Part shown: positions 54,333 through 63,671 of the stretch, piece after piece
Layout of the letters: each line of letters begins with the position of its first letter
Position numbering within the stretch: position 1 is the stretch's first letter
Source: Komarekiella atlantica HA4396-MV6
GTDB lineage: Bacteria > Cyanobacteriota > Cyanobacteriia > Cyanobacteriales > Nostocaceae
DNA length: 64,000 bases
NCBI GenBank assembly: GCA_019359395.1
Contig: JAHHHK010000005.1
Coordinates: forward strand, 124,001-188,000
Direction of reading: 5' to 3'
The notes under the pieces: model-generated
Told to the model about the DNA's origin: nothing
What the model saw: the letters and a program-made list of their open reading frames with translations, nothing else
Database searches by the model: none
Translations under genes and position numbers: made by a program

Positions 54333-54992
54333 TTATAGTTTAGACCGAAAGCTGTTTAGTTGATTTAAAGCATAGTAAGCGATCGCTAAACTAACTTTGG
54401 CTTGCTCTATTTCTGATAAAGTTGTCCACTCACGATTGTCAAGATTACTAACTACAGATACTACATTTTGCGGTTCGTTGCTTCGCATAGAGTAGGCAAG
54501 AGGACGGGCTAAGACCAATAGATCATCAGATCCCCAAGTTGGTAGTACACTCTGAACGCACTCAACCAGTTGGCCGCCTATTGATTGATGAGGCGCAAAA
54601 ATTTCAGCAGCTTTCTTGGCGATGGCGTTGAGCCAAACTTGAGGGACACAGGGAGCAAAAGTATTTTGTAAAGTTTCTTGAAGATTAACATCAAGTGCTT
54701 GTTTTGTAGTATGCTCGTAGCATAAAGTATTTGGAACACCAGACCAAAGCGTATCTAGATGGTTGTAAAAACCTTCTGATCTGGTTGGCAGTTCATCTTC
54801 TAGCCAATCTGGGATATCAAATTGCTGTTCTAGTTCGTGAAAATAAGCTTCTGACTCCTCATCAGCCGGATTCCAGGGATAACTAATATCCTCTGATTCC
54901 AATAACGCTTCTAAAAACTCCAAATCTACTTGAGACGGCAAAGAGTTGGAAGTGTTAGAACTGTTGATTTTATTATTCATTTTTTGCCTCAT
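54333..54992 (-). CDS. Hypothetical protein, acidic, 219 aa
   Basis: I do not recognise a domain. The protein starts with a Asn/Ser-rich disordered stretch and an acidic part (LEFLEALLESEDISYPWN, DEESEAYFHELEQQFDIPDW), followed by helical sequence (VPQVWLNAIAKKAAEIFAPH, QSIGGQLVECVQSVLPTWGS and LARPLAYSMRSNEP). The gene lies 140 bp downstream of CHAT-FHA and on its strand, so it may be co-transcribed. Its start could be the second ATG (MNNKINSS). Function unknown. Confidence 0.65.
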   Translation of the reverse strand: MRQKMNNKINSSNTSNSLPSQVDLEFLEALLESEDISYPWNPADEESEAYFHELEQQFDIPDWLEDELPTRSEGFYNHLDTLWSGVPNTLCYEHTTKQALDVNLQETLQNTFAPCVPQVWLNAIAKKAAEIFAPHQSIGGQLVECVQSVLPTWGSDDLLVLARPLAYSMRSNEPQNVVSVVSNLDNREWTTLSEIEQAKVSLAIAYYALNQLNSFRSKL

Positions 54993-55132
54993 GATTGATT
55001 AATTAGCGGTATTGACAGCTACAACTGCAAGGATCAGATTTCCGCAAAAACAAAGTTGTTTTTCCCTATAGTGAACGCAGGTTATAAAGGCTGATGTTAA
55101 TGACTGAAAAATCATTTCTGCCATACCTTGAG

Positions 55133-56713
55133 TTAAGAATCTTCAATAATAAACTCCCAGGTTTCGCCTCTAGCACTACCAAACTTTAACTGCATTCCTG
55201 ATTTCAATGGGACTTCCTCGCGGAGGATTTGCTGCCAACCATTAGGAGCTAAAAACCAGGTTGTGCCGTATGTAGATAAATCTTGCAAATAATAAGTTCG
55301 CACCAGTGTAGCATCGGTGAGAGTATTACGACATAAGATTTCAGCGTGGCGTTTAGAAACCGACGGTTCTGGGATGACAATATCATTATCTCTCGTGCGA
55401 CCGATGCGAGTGACTCCAGAACGTAAAGACCAGGTTATACCACCTGGAGAAAGCGATCGCAAAGAAGCAGTGGGAGCTGGGGAACCGATTTCGGGGATAG
55501 CAGTATCGGGTAATTCTGTAATTCCTTCATCAAAGCTTTTAATGAGTTCGCCATCAAAATCTGGATGTAGGTAGAGAACAGGTAAAGTCCAAGCTGGTTG
55601 ATTGAACTTATATATAGTTAATAATTCTTGTCTGGCCTGTGCTACAGCTTCATCAATTGGCTTGCGCGATCGCAAAGCTTCAGTAAATGCTTGAATAAAA
55701 CTGTGGCTTTCGTGGTCAGCAATTTCGTCGCGCATCCCTAAAACAGCAGGCACACCATGACGGATGAGTACTTCTGCTAAACTGCTAGCAGGTACGGCTT
55801 GGTGATTGATAGCAGCGGGTTGTGCTCCCCAACAGGCATTGAAAACCGCCAATTTCATCCCTGTACGCGTCAACACTTGCGCTAATTCTATACCATTAAG
55901 GGTCATCTCTGGGCGCAAAAACAGTAACCCTCCGTCTGGCCCAGGCAAACCATGACCAGCATAAAAAAAGACATTATATGCTTTAGTGTCTAGCTCTTGA
56001 ATCAACTCCTGCGGGGTTGGTTGCAGAAGCGTATTTACTATGCAGGGTGCATATCTCTGGGAATTACCAGCCCCGGTGGTGGCATCTGCAATAGTTTGCT
56101 GTAGAATAGCGGCTTCTTGTTCTAGTTGCAGGTTATCATCATGACCTAAAACGAGCAGGATACTTAAAGCTTGGTCAGTTCGCAAATATGGCAAGGGGTC
56201 AACTTCGCTGCTGGTGCGACTAAATAGCAAATCTTGGGAAAATGACATAGCCGACTGACCAGGCTCACGCTGCATAATTTCCCAAGGCAGAGCGATGAGA
56301 TCCGGGTCACGAATTTCTAGTCGAAAGCGTAATTGTGTATGCTGACCCATAGCAATGCCGCGACTACGTTCCAGACTACCGAGAATTGATCCGTCAAATA
56401 CCCAGCGCCATAAACTTATTCCTAAGTATTGCATCAGACGACTACTGTAAGGCCCCGTGGTCTGACTTGAAGGAAGTGAAATTAAGCTAATGGGAGATGG
56501 GTTTGCCTGCCCAGATGTTGAAGGGGAAATATCTAAGCGACTATGACCAGCAAACATTTGCTGCCATTCTTGCCAGACTTGAGTTAGTTCAACAGGCCAT
56601 ACACAGTCACGGAGAACATAGCCACTAGGATAGGGAGCTTTGACCACCCAAATGGCGAAGTTGTCAGTGCCAGTGTTTAAAAGACGGGCGATCGCCAGAT
56701 TCAGGGATGGCAT
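55133..56713 (-). CDS. CHAT protease - FHA domain protein, 526 aa
   Basis: The N-terminal 400 residues are a CHAT caspase-like peptidase; the dyad is H254 in VFFYAGHGLPG and C294 in LAVFNACWGAQPA, and the region with GVPAVLGMRDEIADHESHSF fits the family. The C-terminal 100 residues form an FHA domain (RIGRTRDNDIVIPEPSVSKR, HAEI, and LQDLSTYGTTWFL), a phosphothreonine reader. Protein-kinase and phosphatase signals could thereby steer the protease. The PP2C gene lies 122 bp upstream on the same strand. Substrate unknown; the enzyme is presumed cytoplasmic. Confidence 0.9.
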   Translation of the reverse strand: MPSLNLAIARLLNTGTDNFAIWVVKAPYPSGYVLRDCVWPVELTQVWQEWQQMFAGHSRLDISPSTSGQANPSPISLISLPSSQTTGPYSSRLMQYLGISLWRWVFDGSILGSLERSRGIAMGQHTQLRFRLEIRDPDLIALPWEIMQREPGQSAMSFSQDLLFSRTSSEVDPLPYLRTDQALSILLVLGHDDNLQLEQEAAILQQTIADATTGAGNSQRYAPCIVNTLLQPTPQELIQELDTKAYNVFFYAGHGLPGPDGGLLFLRPEMTLNGIELAQVLTRTGMKLAVFNACWGAQPAAINHQAVPASSLAEVLIRHGVPAVLGMRDEIADHESHSFIQAFTEALRSRKPIDEAVAQARQELLTIYKFNQPAWTLPVLYLHPDFDGELIKSFDEGITELPDTAIPEIGSPAPTASLRSLSPGGITWSLRSGVTRIGRTRDNDIVIPEPSVSKRHAEILCRNTLTDATLVRTYYLQDLSTYGTTWFLAPNGWQQILREEVPLKSGMQLKFGSARGETWEFIIEDS

Positions 56714-56835
56714 GGATTCATTAAACTACAAGCTAAAAACAAATCATTTCAAATAACAATTTTTCAAGGTTAAAACTGCACCTTGTAAATTTTTCATTTT
56801 AGTTATTACCTGTATTATTTCAGGTTTCTACCAGT

Positions 56836-59112
56836 TTATCGAGTATTTGATTCAGTTGGACTGGTGCCAGGTGAATTAATAACTGGCGGAGCTGTGATAT
56901 TATTACATGGACTTGGTGCGTCCGATTGCAAAACAGAGACTCCAAAACGTTTGAGTTGAGAGAAATCAATCAATACTGTTTTCTCTGGCGGCAAAGGTGT
57001 TGTTGCAGCCGTAGGAGAAGATACTGGTGGCTTGTTTGTATTTGCTGTTGGCGTGATTTTATTTGAGCAGAGCCGCAGTTGCACCTCAGAGCCACCAGAA
57101 GCAGTTCTAGTACTTGGGATTGTCTCAACAACTTCTAAAAAAGTACCAGAGGGAAGTGATTGGTTGTTTCTCAATGGGATTTCACGCTGAGTTTGAATTA
57201 CCCACCCGGCTGCAAGGTTAGCGAGCGATCGCGTCTCAAGTGTTACTGCGGGAGTTGGCTGTTGAGTCGGACTAGACAATAATGGAATCGACATAGATGG
57301 CGATCGCAGTTTCATCACAAAGTATCCCAGAGAACCTGCGGCTAGCACCAATATTAACGGGACTAGAAACTGTAGCGGTAATTGAGGAGTTTTGGCTGGC
57401 TTGCTTTCTGGAATTACCTGAGTTTTATGATTGGGGCTGCCTAGAACTGTGCCACCTGCCCCTCTGGATGCTAAATCAGCAGTTTTTACTGAGGCGCTGT
57501 CTGGAATGACTGCTTTTACTGTGATTTCTGGTTCCCAGTATTGGACTTGATAATGTACTAAAGCAATGGTGACATTATCGTGTCCATTCTTAGTATTGGC
57601 GATTTCTACTAATTTGTCCGCAACAGTTGCTAAATTCACTTCGCCAGCGATAATCGGCAAAACTTCTGTTTCCCAGAACTCCTCTACGCGATCAAAATCA
57701 CTTAAACCATCAGATGTGAGCAGAAAAACAGCATCTTCATCGAGAATAAATCGTTGGGAAGTGGGATGTAATGAAGTGCTGGGACTCATGCCCAAAGCCT
57801 GCACAAGAGAGCCAGAAGCACTTTGTTGCACAGCCTCGCGGTAGACTGCATAGCCTAGCCGTACCTCGCGGGAAGCGACATCATCATCAAGAGTGACTTG
57901 GTAACAGCCGTGGCGTGTAATCCAGTAGGCACGACTATCGCCAACGTGAGTAATGTACATTTCATGAGCAACGGGCAATGCCATCACTAAGGTTGTGCCC
58001 ATGCGTTGACGTCCTTGGCGATTTTCTCCGTCATTGCGCTGACTAATTTTGTCGTTGGCAACTGCTACAGCCAATTCTAAGTCAGCCAGCAGCATTGGAG
58101 GGTCTATATGCTCGTAAGGAACTTTTGTTAATTGCTGTACCTGTTGCTGGATCGTTTCAATTGCTAAATTTGATGCAACATTGCCTCCTTCATGTCCGCC
58201 AATGCCATCACAGACAATTGCTAAGGCTGTTGGTTGTGGTGGTTTGCTTAGAAGTGTGCCACTGGGGGGATAACAAGCGTCTTCGTTGCGTTGGCGGCTA
58301 GGCCCAGTATCAGTTTTGGTAGCAATTGTGATCGTGGGTGTTTGCGATCGCCCTAATTCTGCTAGTCCGCGATCTAAAACTGCGATTAATTGCTCAGGTG
58401 AGTTAATCTCTCCTTGAATCAAACAATGGCTAATAACGCTGACAAATTCAGCTATGACTGGCTTAGTTTCGCTCAGTAATTGCTGCCAAAACTCCCCTAA
58501 TTGGGGTAGTTCTGGGGCTGTTTCGGGGTCGAAACGCAATTCTAACAAGCGCACTAATGGCCCTTCTACCCGCAATAAATCAGGATCAAGCAAGCTAGAA
58601 ACGACGCCTTCACTTAAAAGAGGTTCCCACAGATGAGCTAACTGCCATAGCCAATTTAGTTGACGCATTGATGTCGCATCACGCCAAGCTGTAATTAGTT
58701 CGCTGCATAGATGCACTTGTTGCATGTCATCTACAAGCAGTGGTGGTTGTTCTAAAAGTAAGATTTCTTGATGGGAGTGCCCGTTATTTATGGGTAACAC
58801 TCCATATACCTGCGGTACATTTAAGCGGTAGGGAATTAGCCTCAAATAAGCTCTAATTACCTCTACATCATCTAACTCAGGCGTTTGAGGTAATAAACCT
58901 GGCTTCGTATCTAAAACTACAGATTGATTGATGACTAAATAGCGATCGGCTAATATTTCTCCAGGGCTACCCACACTCAATCCATCTACCACAGCCCAGA
59001 GATAAATTTTGGGTAGGGGTGTGGAGCATCGCTGGCAAAACTTGTGAGTCAGGGGGTTGAGAGCCTGACAGTTTTCATTTGGGCAGTAGAGCGTTGCCGC
59101 TTCATTTTCCAT
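56836..59112 (-). CDS. PP2C-type protein phosphatase with N-terminal zinc ribbon and membrane anchor, 758 aa
   Basis: The protein starts with a zinc ribbon (CPNENCQALNPLTHKFCQRC, residues 10-29), then a region of unknown type, then a PP2C phosphatase (about 265-530) with metal-binding motifs RQRNEDACYPP, VCDGIGGHEGG, THVGDSRAYW, LTSDGLSDFD and NGHDNVT, which dephosphorylates Ser/Thr-phosphorylated proteins. One transmembrane helix (FLVPLILVLAAGSLGYFVMK, about 590) and a C-terminal extracytoplasmic part with Pro/Thr linkers follow. With the adjacent FHA genes it likely forms a Ser/Thr phosphorylation circuit, though no kinase gene is adjacent. Confidence 0.92.
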   Translation of the reverse strand: MENEAATLYCPNENCQALNPLTHKFCQRCSTPLPKIYLWAVVDGLSVGSPGEILADRYLVINQSVVLDTKPGLLPQTPELDDVEVIRAYLRLIPYRLNVPQVYGVLPINNGHSHQEILLLEQPPLLVDDMQQVHLCSELITAWRDATSMRQLNWLWQLAHLWEPLLSEGVVSSLLDPDLLRVEGPLVRLLELRFDPETAPELPQLGEFWQQLLSETKPVIAEFVSVISHCLIQGEINSPEQLIAVLDRGLAELGRSQTPTITIATKTDTGPSRQRNEDACYPPSGTLLSKPPQPTALAIVCDGIGGHEGGNVASNLAIETIQQQVQQLTKVPYEHIDPPMLLADLELAVAVANDKISQRNDGENRQGRQRMGTTLVMALPVAHEMYITHVGDSRAYWITRHGCYQVTLDDDVASREVRLGYAVYREAVQQSASGSLVQALGMSPSTSLHPTSQRFILDEDAVFLLTSDGLSDFDRVEEFWETEVLPIIAGEVNLATVADKLVEIANTKNGHDNVTIALVHYQVQYWEPEITVKAVIPDSASVKTADLASRGAGGTVLGSPNHKTQVIPESKPAKTPQLPLQFLVPLILVLAAGSLGYFVMKLRSPSMSIPLLSSPTQQPTPAVTLETRSLANLAAGWVIQTQREIPLRNNQSLPSGTFLEVVETIPSTRTASGGSEVQLRLCSNKITPTANTNKPPVSSPTAATTPLPPEKTVLIDFSQLKRFGVSVLQSDAPSPCNNITAPPVINSPGTSPTESNTR

Positions 59113-60516
59113 AGTTGTCGCACCGATCAGCGCTTGGCAATTTCTTCAACAGTATTGGCAGCGGCAACCTAGACCGCTAATGTTTCTTGAACTTGACATA
59201 TCCAAACTTTGGATAATGATTTTAGCTGGCAGATACCAGCAGGTGCTAATACTTAATTTACCTACTTATCCAAAGAACACGCTCCTAAGTCAACCCTACA
59301 GCCTCAATCATAGCCTCTATTGCTCTGTGACTCTGCATCACCAGGGCAACTAACGCTAAGCCTGTCACCAAAACATAACTCAAGGTCAGTTATGCGATTT
59401 TCTTTTGTTAAATTACCTCATAATCAAAAGATAGATAATGTTGGTATTCATTTAGTTTATAAGTAGTAAGCTACCAATGAACTTTAATTAAGAATTAAGC
59501 TGGATAGACTATAAGCCTATCGCGATTCTAAATAATTTTAAATAGTTAGTAATAAATGTTTGCCAAGTTTTAGCATTTTCCACGTTGACAAATAAACAAA
59601 TTTTAAAATTATTGGTTTGTCATCAACAGTCAGCAATTTTGGCGATTATCTAAAGCAGGCGATTTATCTAGTTTTCAGGCTGTAAATTGAAGATTAATAA
59701 TCTATTTCGTAGTAGTAATGAATCACAGCAATTGTTACCATCAATTACTAATACTCTGGCAATAGTTACGCTGAGGAATACAAATATACTTCCTAATACT
59801 AAAATTTCTGTTAATTTCTTTACAACTTTAAATTTTCAATAAATTTAATAGTAATTTCTAATTGGTAAAAACCTGTTTCTTTAAATTTTTGGTGTTAATT
59901 TATTGAAGGTGTTTGTATTGAGCAGATTTCTCCAAAATAGATTTTTAGGATCGCCTAATTGAAACAAGTGCCCTATTAAAATCAAGTCATTATTGTTAAA
60001 TACTGCTAGCTCAGCAATTACATAGCTATTTTTATTACCACTGGATAAAAAAATAAGTTATGTCATGAATTAATCATCTATTCTGTTTAAGTTTACCTAT
60101 CTATATCACGGCTAACATTACCTCAAACTTCTGACACCTGGTACTGAGAACAATACATTACAACTGGCGTTAAACCTGATACTAGCTCAATTGTGAGATT
60201 TTATAAAATTTAATTTACTGCTGCTAAATTCTTTAAAAGATTAAATTTTCATGCTAGGATTCGTGGGACATTCTCACAAAAGTTAAGTTTGGCTGTTCTA
60301 GGGGTAAAAACCTTGGCAAATTGTGATGGGATTATACTATTAACAAGTTGTAAATAGAACAGACAAAATCATAAATATACTGTTTGAGCAGTTTTATGAG
60401 CCAGCAGGATTTTATTCAGAATCATCATTTAAGAGTTAGTAGGGGCACAGACGAACCGTACCCCGATGAGTCAAGAGTTACAAAACTCATAACTCATAAT
60501 TTGAGAACTCTTGACT
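59113..60516. other. Large AT-rich gap, no gene recognised
   Basis: This is the longest gene-free gap of the window (1.4 kb). I see no coding frame with convincing features; a 60-codon plus-strand frame at 60384-60566 has no family resemblance and overlaps the ndhM 3' end. No tRNA, repeat array or strong terminator is visible. It could hide a small RNA, which cannot be told from sequence alone. Confidence 0.45.
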
Positions 60517-60876
60517 TTATTGATTACCTTCAGCTGCAACTTGGGGGATTCCCATGCTGTAGTTAGTAACACGTGCAGAGAGATTGTAACTGACTTCGCC
60601 TTGTTGCAGGAGCGATCGCAAATAATGCTCCAAGTCTGACCCAATGCGACGTAAGTTATAGTCTGTTAAGTCCGCACCGCTAGATGCTTCTACCAGTTCA
60701 TCAAACTTCCGATAAATCTTTTGCAGTGCATCTTCATTCCAATTGAATTCGTTATCTGGGTCAACATCTAACGTTAAGACTTGATTACTGGGAAGCAGTT
60801 CGCCATCTTGATCCATTTCAGCCGCAAAAATGCGGATATGACGGGTTGTGGACTTGAGCAGCATCGGGTTATCCAT
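60517..60876 (-). CDS. ndhM: NAD(P)H-quinone oxidoreductase subunit M, 119 aa
   Basis: NdhM is a small peripheral subunit of cyanobacterial and plastid NDH-1, needed for cyclic electron flow and respiration at the thylakoid membrane. The family sequence is present (LLKSTTRHIRIFAAEMDQDG, FNWNEDALQKIYRKFDELVE, DYNLRRIGSDLEHYLRSLLQ and a QGEVSYNLSARVTNYSMG tail). The start may lie at the fourth-codon or upstream ATG; I used 60876. The gene is alone. Confidence 0.95.
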   Translation of the reverse strand: MDNPMLLKSTTRHIRIFAAEMDQDGELLPSNQVLTLDVDPDNEFNWNEDALQKIYRKFDELVEASSGADLTDYNLRRIGSDLEHYLRSLLQQGEVSYNLSARVTNYSMGIPQVAAEGNQ

Positions 60877-61558
60877 AAGAAGGTGTAAGATTTGGGTGAA
60901 TTACACTGAAATCATTGTAGACGCTATACCTTAGCTTTAATGTCTTCAACTCACAAGCTTTAAGCCCAGCCTCAACTCCCCAAAGGAATATTGAACGGGC
61001 TGAAGTCATAATATCGCTTGGGTTGCTTGTTGCTCCGACTGCTGTTAGGGGTTGAAGCAGGGGATAACTGCTAGCATTTAAAGTCGTCTAATTGTTCTCT
61101 TACCACAATTATTGGGTAGAGTGTTTTCATTTGTAAAAACCACAGACAAGTTTTAGCAGTCTGCTATTCTTGCCAAAGCTTAACAGCTAGACTTTTCGTA
61201 CTTATCAGAGTCAGAAGACAGTAGGATAAAGTACTCGATTGGAATAATTTGAGCAGTGCATATGTTGTCCTTGAGAAAAAAGTTTATTTTGCATAACTTT
61301 GCTCATAAACGTCTTATAAATTTGCTGATGAATAAAACGTACATCAAGTAGTTTTACGTAGTTGTGGTACATCGACCTCTGGCTCTCATTAAATGGAAAA
61401 AAATCAGCGTTTTTACTTACGTATAAACACCAAAAATCTAGTAACAAGTCAAACTATTATTGACGTAAAGATAAAGTTGATGTAAAAACCTTTAAAAAGC
61501 CAGAACAACTTCTTACAGAAACTTTATTGTATGGAATCTTAAAAACTGAATAATAGTT
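60877..61558. other. Gap upstream of ndhM
   Basis: A long AT-rich gap. A minus-strand frame of 78 codons (61211-61447) is not convincing: low-complexity and with no family features. I see no repeat or RNA gene. Confidence 0.4.
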
Positions 61559-61669
61559 ATGGCTTACCTTGAGCGACATCTAGCGCAGGCACAGCAAAAC
61601 CTAGACGGTGAAAGTCTAGCTTCAAAAAAACCACAGGAGAGTGAAATGGAATACAAATGTGATGGATGA
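61559..61669 (+). CDS. Possible small protein, 36 aa
   Basis: A short frame MAYLERHLAQAQQNLDGESL, followed by ASKKPQESEMEYKCDG, begins with ATG and ends before the 94-aa gene at 61780. It is helical at the start and polar. There is no strong ribosome-binding site and no family evidence; it may only be the leader of the following gene. Confidence 0.3.
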   Translation: MAYLERHLAQAQQNLDGESLASKKPQESEMEYKCDG

Positions 61670-61779
61670 AGAAAAATTCTTAATTCAAACACTTTGGATT
61701 CAAAAAAAATATAAAGAATTTTTGCTGGAGATCTACTTTCTGACCCTGATAGCCCCCAAATAAAGGAATCCTAAAAACT

Positions 61780-62064
61780 ATGAACTCCAAAGCATTACCA
61801 CGCCAAATAAATAATCTCGAAGTAGGTGTTTATGAGTGCGAGATCCATCTGAAATTTCGGCTGATTGAGGAAAAGAGTCTATTGGGCGATCGCGAGCAAC
61901 TGCTACAGGTGCTACTTGATGCTTTAACCGAGGGATCTGACGACTTTCTGGAGACGCTACAAGCGTCTGTTAAAGCCCAGGAAGTATCTGAGTTCAAAGC
62001 TTCACCTCAAATGCGACGTCAGCTAATGCGCTTGCGTAATGCTGCTGATAATGCACAAGCTTAA
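61780..62064 (+). CDS. Small hypothetical protein, 94 aa
   Basis: I do not recognise a named domain. The protein is probably cytoplasmic: an N-terminal beta-like part (NNLEVGVYECEIHLKFRLIE) and helices from residue 35 (DREQLLQVLLDALTEGSDDF, ETLQASVKAQEVSEF, MRRQLMRLRNAADN). It starts with ATG at 61780 after AAAGGAATCC, a plausible ribosome-binding site. It appears to be a cyanobacterial family of unknown role. Confidence 0.75.
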   Translation: MNSKALPRQINNLEVGVYECEIHLKFRLIEEKSLLGDREQLLQVLLDALTEGSDDFLETLQASVKAQEVSEFKASPQMRRQLMRLRNAADNAQA

Positions 62065-62138
62065 AAGTGTAGTTTGAGTAGTGGCAAATTGGGAATTAAG
62101 CATCAAATATTGAATTGGTGTTAAATTTGTCTATTTGC

Positions 62139-62280
62139 CTATTTGCTCTTATCATCAGCTGGCTTGTACAAATTAACCCCACGGCTACGAGCTAAAGCTA
62201 TACCCCAAGGGAAGCTAAAGAAGTATCTACAGTAGTCTTTAACCCTTACACTACGAATATACTTAGGTGGCTTTTGATCC
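62139..62280 (-). pseudogene. Possible gene remnant, about 47 codons
   Basis: The minus strand reads LDQKPPKYIRSVRVKDYCRY, then FFSFPWGIALARSRGVNLYK and PADDKSK before a stop at 62139, with no ATG or GTG start before the preceding stop. It looks protein-like, with a balanced amino-acid mix, but I do not recognise it. It may be the end of a decayed gene. Confidence 0.35.
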
Positions 62281-62647
62281 AGTCACACCTTGCTTCCAGG
62301 GTTGATTACAATTTTTCTAAATTTATATTCCCAGAGAATCTTTAAACCATTGTTGTGCTTAGATTTTAAGTAATATTAGCTAGTAACTAATTCCATTAAA
62401 TATCGGAAAAAATCAAGTATTTTGAATAATATTTATGCTTGATGTTCTAAGCTAATGTCTTTACCTAATTTAGTATTTTACAAAGTTGAATAATGCCATT
62501 TTGTACAGTAGTATTAAACTTAGCCAAGTACTTGAAGCATATAGCTAATATCATCTTGGTTAGAATACTTATGTTTTATCGAAAACGTTGAGAAACCTTG
62601 TTAAGAGAATAGGCAGGGAGTAAAGCCGCCCCATCCCCTATACCCAA

Positions 62648-62677
62648 AAACTCCATCCCGCAAGTGGGATGGAGTTT
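62648..62677 (-). terminator. Terminator of the response-regulator gene
   Basis: A 12-bp stem (AAACTCCATCCC with GGGATGGAGTTT) has a 6-nt loop and is followed on the minus strand by further T residues. It lies 83 bp after the response-regulator stop and could also serve rightward transcription. Confidence 0.8.
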
Positions 62678-62759
62678 CAATAATTATTATTGGTAATAGG
62701 TAATGGATTAGCAGCCAGTTACCTGTTAGCCACAATCAAAAGAGGATTTTAGGGGCTAT

Positions 62760-63455
62760 CTATTTAGCAAGACCGTGTTCTAAAGCAAAACGAACTAACT
62801 CCGTGCGGCTGTTAGTGCCAGTTTTACTAAATAAACGGCTCACATACTTTTCTACATTACGGACACTAGTTTCTAGGCGACGAGCAATTTCTTTGTTCAT
62901 CAACCCTTCGGCTACCAAGTTTAAAACACTTTGTTCCCTAGGGGTTAAATCAATTTTGAAGGGGGCTGGAGATTGAGAAATTGCACTTCTTTGAGTTAAC
63001 AAGGCCTTTATTTGAGCAATCTGATTAGCCAGTTCAGCAATATCAGGAGTTTCAACTTCTTCTCCCGTAGCTGGAGGCGCGGCGGTGCGGCGGGTTAGTA
63101 AGTTTTCGACTATTGCCACTAACTCATCTGGGTCAAAGGGTTTGGGCAGATAAGCATCAACACCAGCTTGATAGCCTTGGATGCGATCGCCTGTCATGCC
63201 TTTAGCAGTCAAGAATACTACCGGAAGCGCTTGGAAGCGGGGGTCTTCTCGCAATTGCTTGAGGAACTGATAGCCATCCACTTGGGGCATCATGACATCA
63301 GAAATAACTAAATCAGGTGTATTTTGCTGCATCAAGTCCCAACCCTCACGGGCGTTACTGGCAACTTGAACGCTGAAACCGCTTTCTTGCAAATAGTCTT
63401 TCACGGCTTCACGCAATCCTGGTTCATCATCTACCAGTAACAGTTGTGCTGACAT
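62760..63455 (-). CDS. NarL/FixJ-type response regulator, Ycf29-like, 231 aa
   Basis: The receiver domain (about 1-120) has D9, D10 and the phosphorylated D53 in VISDVMMPQVDG, with Lys in YLPKPFD. A linker (AELANQIAQIKALLTQRSAI) leads to a C-terminal LuxR helix-turn-helix (LTPREQSVLNLVAEGLMNKE, ARRLETSVRNVEKYVSRLF). Overall it resembles the cyanobacterial/plastid Ycf29 regulators. Cognate kinase is not adjacent. Start ATG at 63455, followed by a terminator at 62648. Confidence 0.9.
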   Translation of the reverse strand: MSAQLLLVDDEPGLREAVKDYLQESGFSVQVASNAREGWDLMQQNTPDLVISDVMMPQVDGYQFLKQLREDPRFQALPVVFLTAKGMTGDRIQGYQAGVDAYLPKPFDPDELVAIVENLLTRRTAAPPATGEEVETPDIAELANQIAQIKALLTQRSAISQSPAPFKIDLTPREQSVLNLVAEGLMNKEIARRLETSVRNVEKYVSRLFSKTGTNSRTELVRFALEHGLAK

Positions 63456-63576
63456 TTAAAATTTCCTTTAATTTACCTTTTTCCAATTTAGCGAAAGTTG
63501 ACAGTCATTGGACAAAAGGAACAAGGAAAAACCCACTCATTTCTAATGCACTAAAAGAGAAGGACAATTTGCTTAG

Positions 63577-63671
63577 GCGTAGCCCGCCAAGAGCGAAAAG
63601 TTGGAGCGCCGGCGTCCGGCGTTGGCGTAGCCCGCCGTAGGCATCCAAACTTTTCAAAACAGGCATCGCTC
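63577..63671. repeat. 95-bp palindromic dispersed repeat, inverted copy
   Basis: This is the reverse complement, with only a few mismatches, of the repeat at 51865-51959: arms GAGCGAAAAGTTGG and CCAAACTTTTCAAAACAGGC, with a GGCGTCCGGCGTTGGCGTAG core. It lies upstream of the response-regulator gene. Confidence 0.9.

Noticed and set aside
60384-60566. 60-codon plus-strand frame.
   Set aside because: Overlaps ndhM antisense at its end and has no recognisable features.
61211-61447. 78-codon minus-strand frame.
   Set aside because: No family features, biased composition and no ribosome-binding site.
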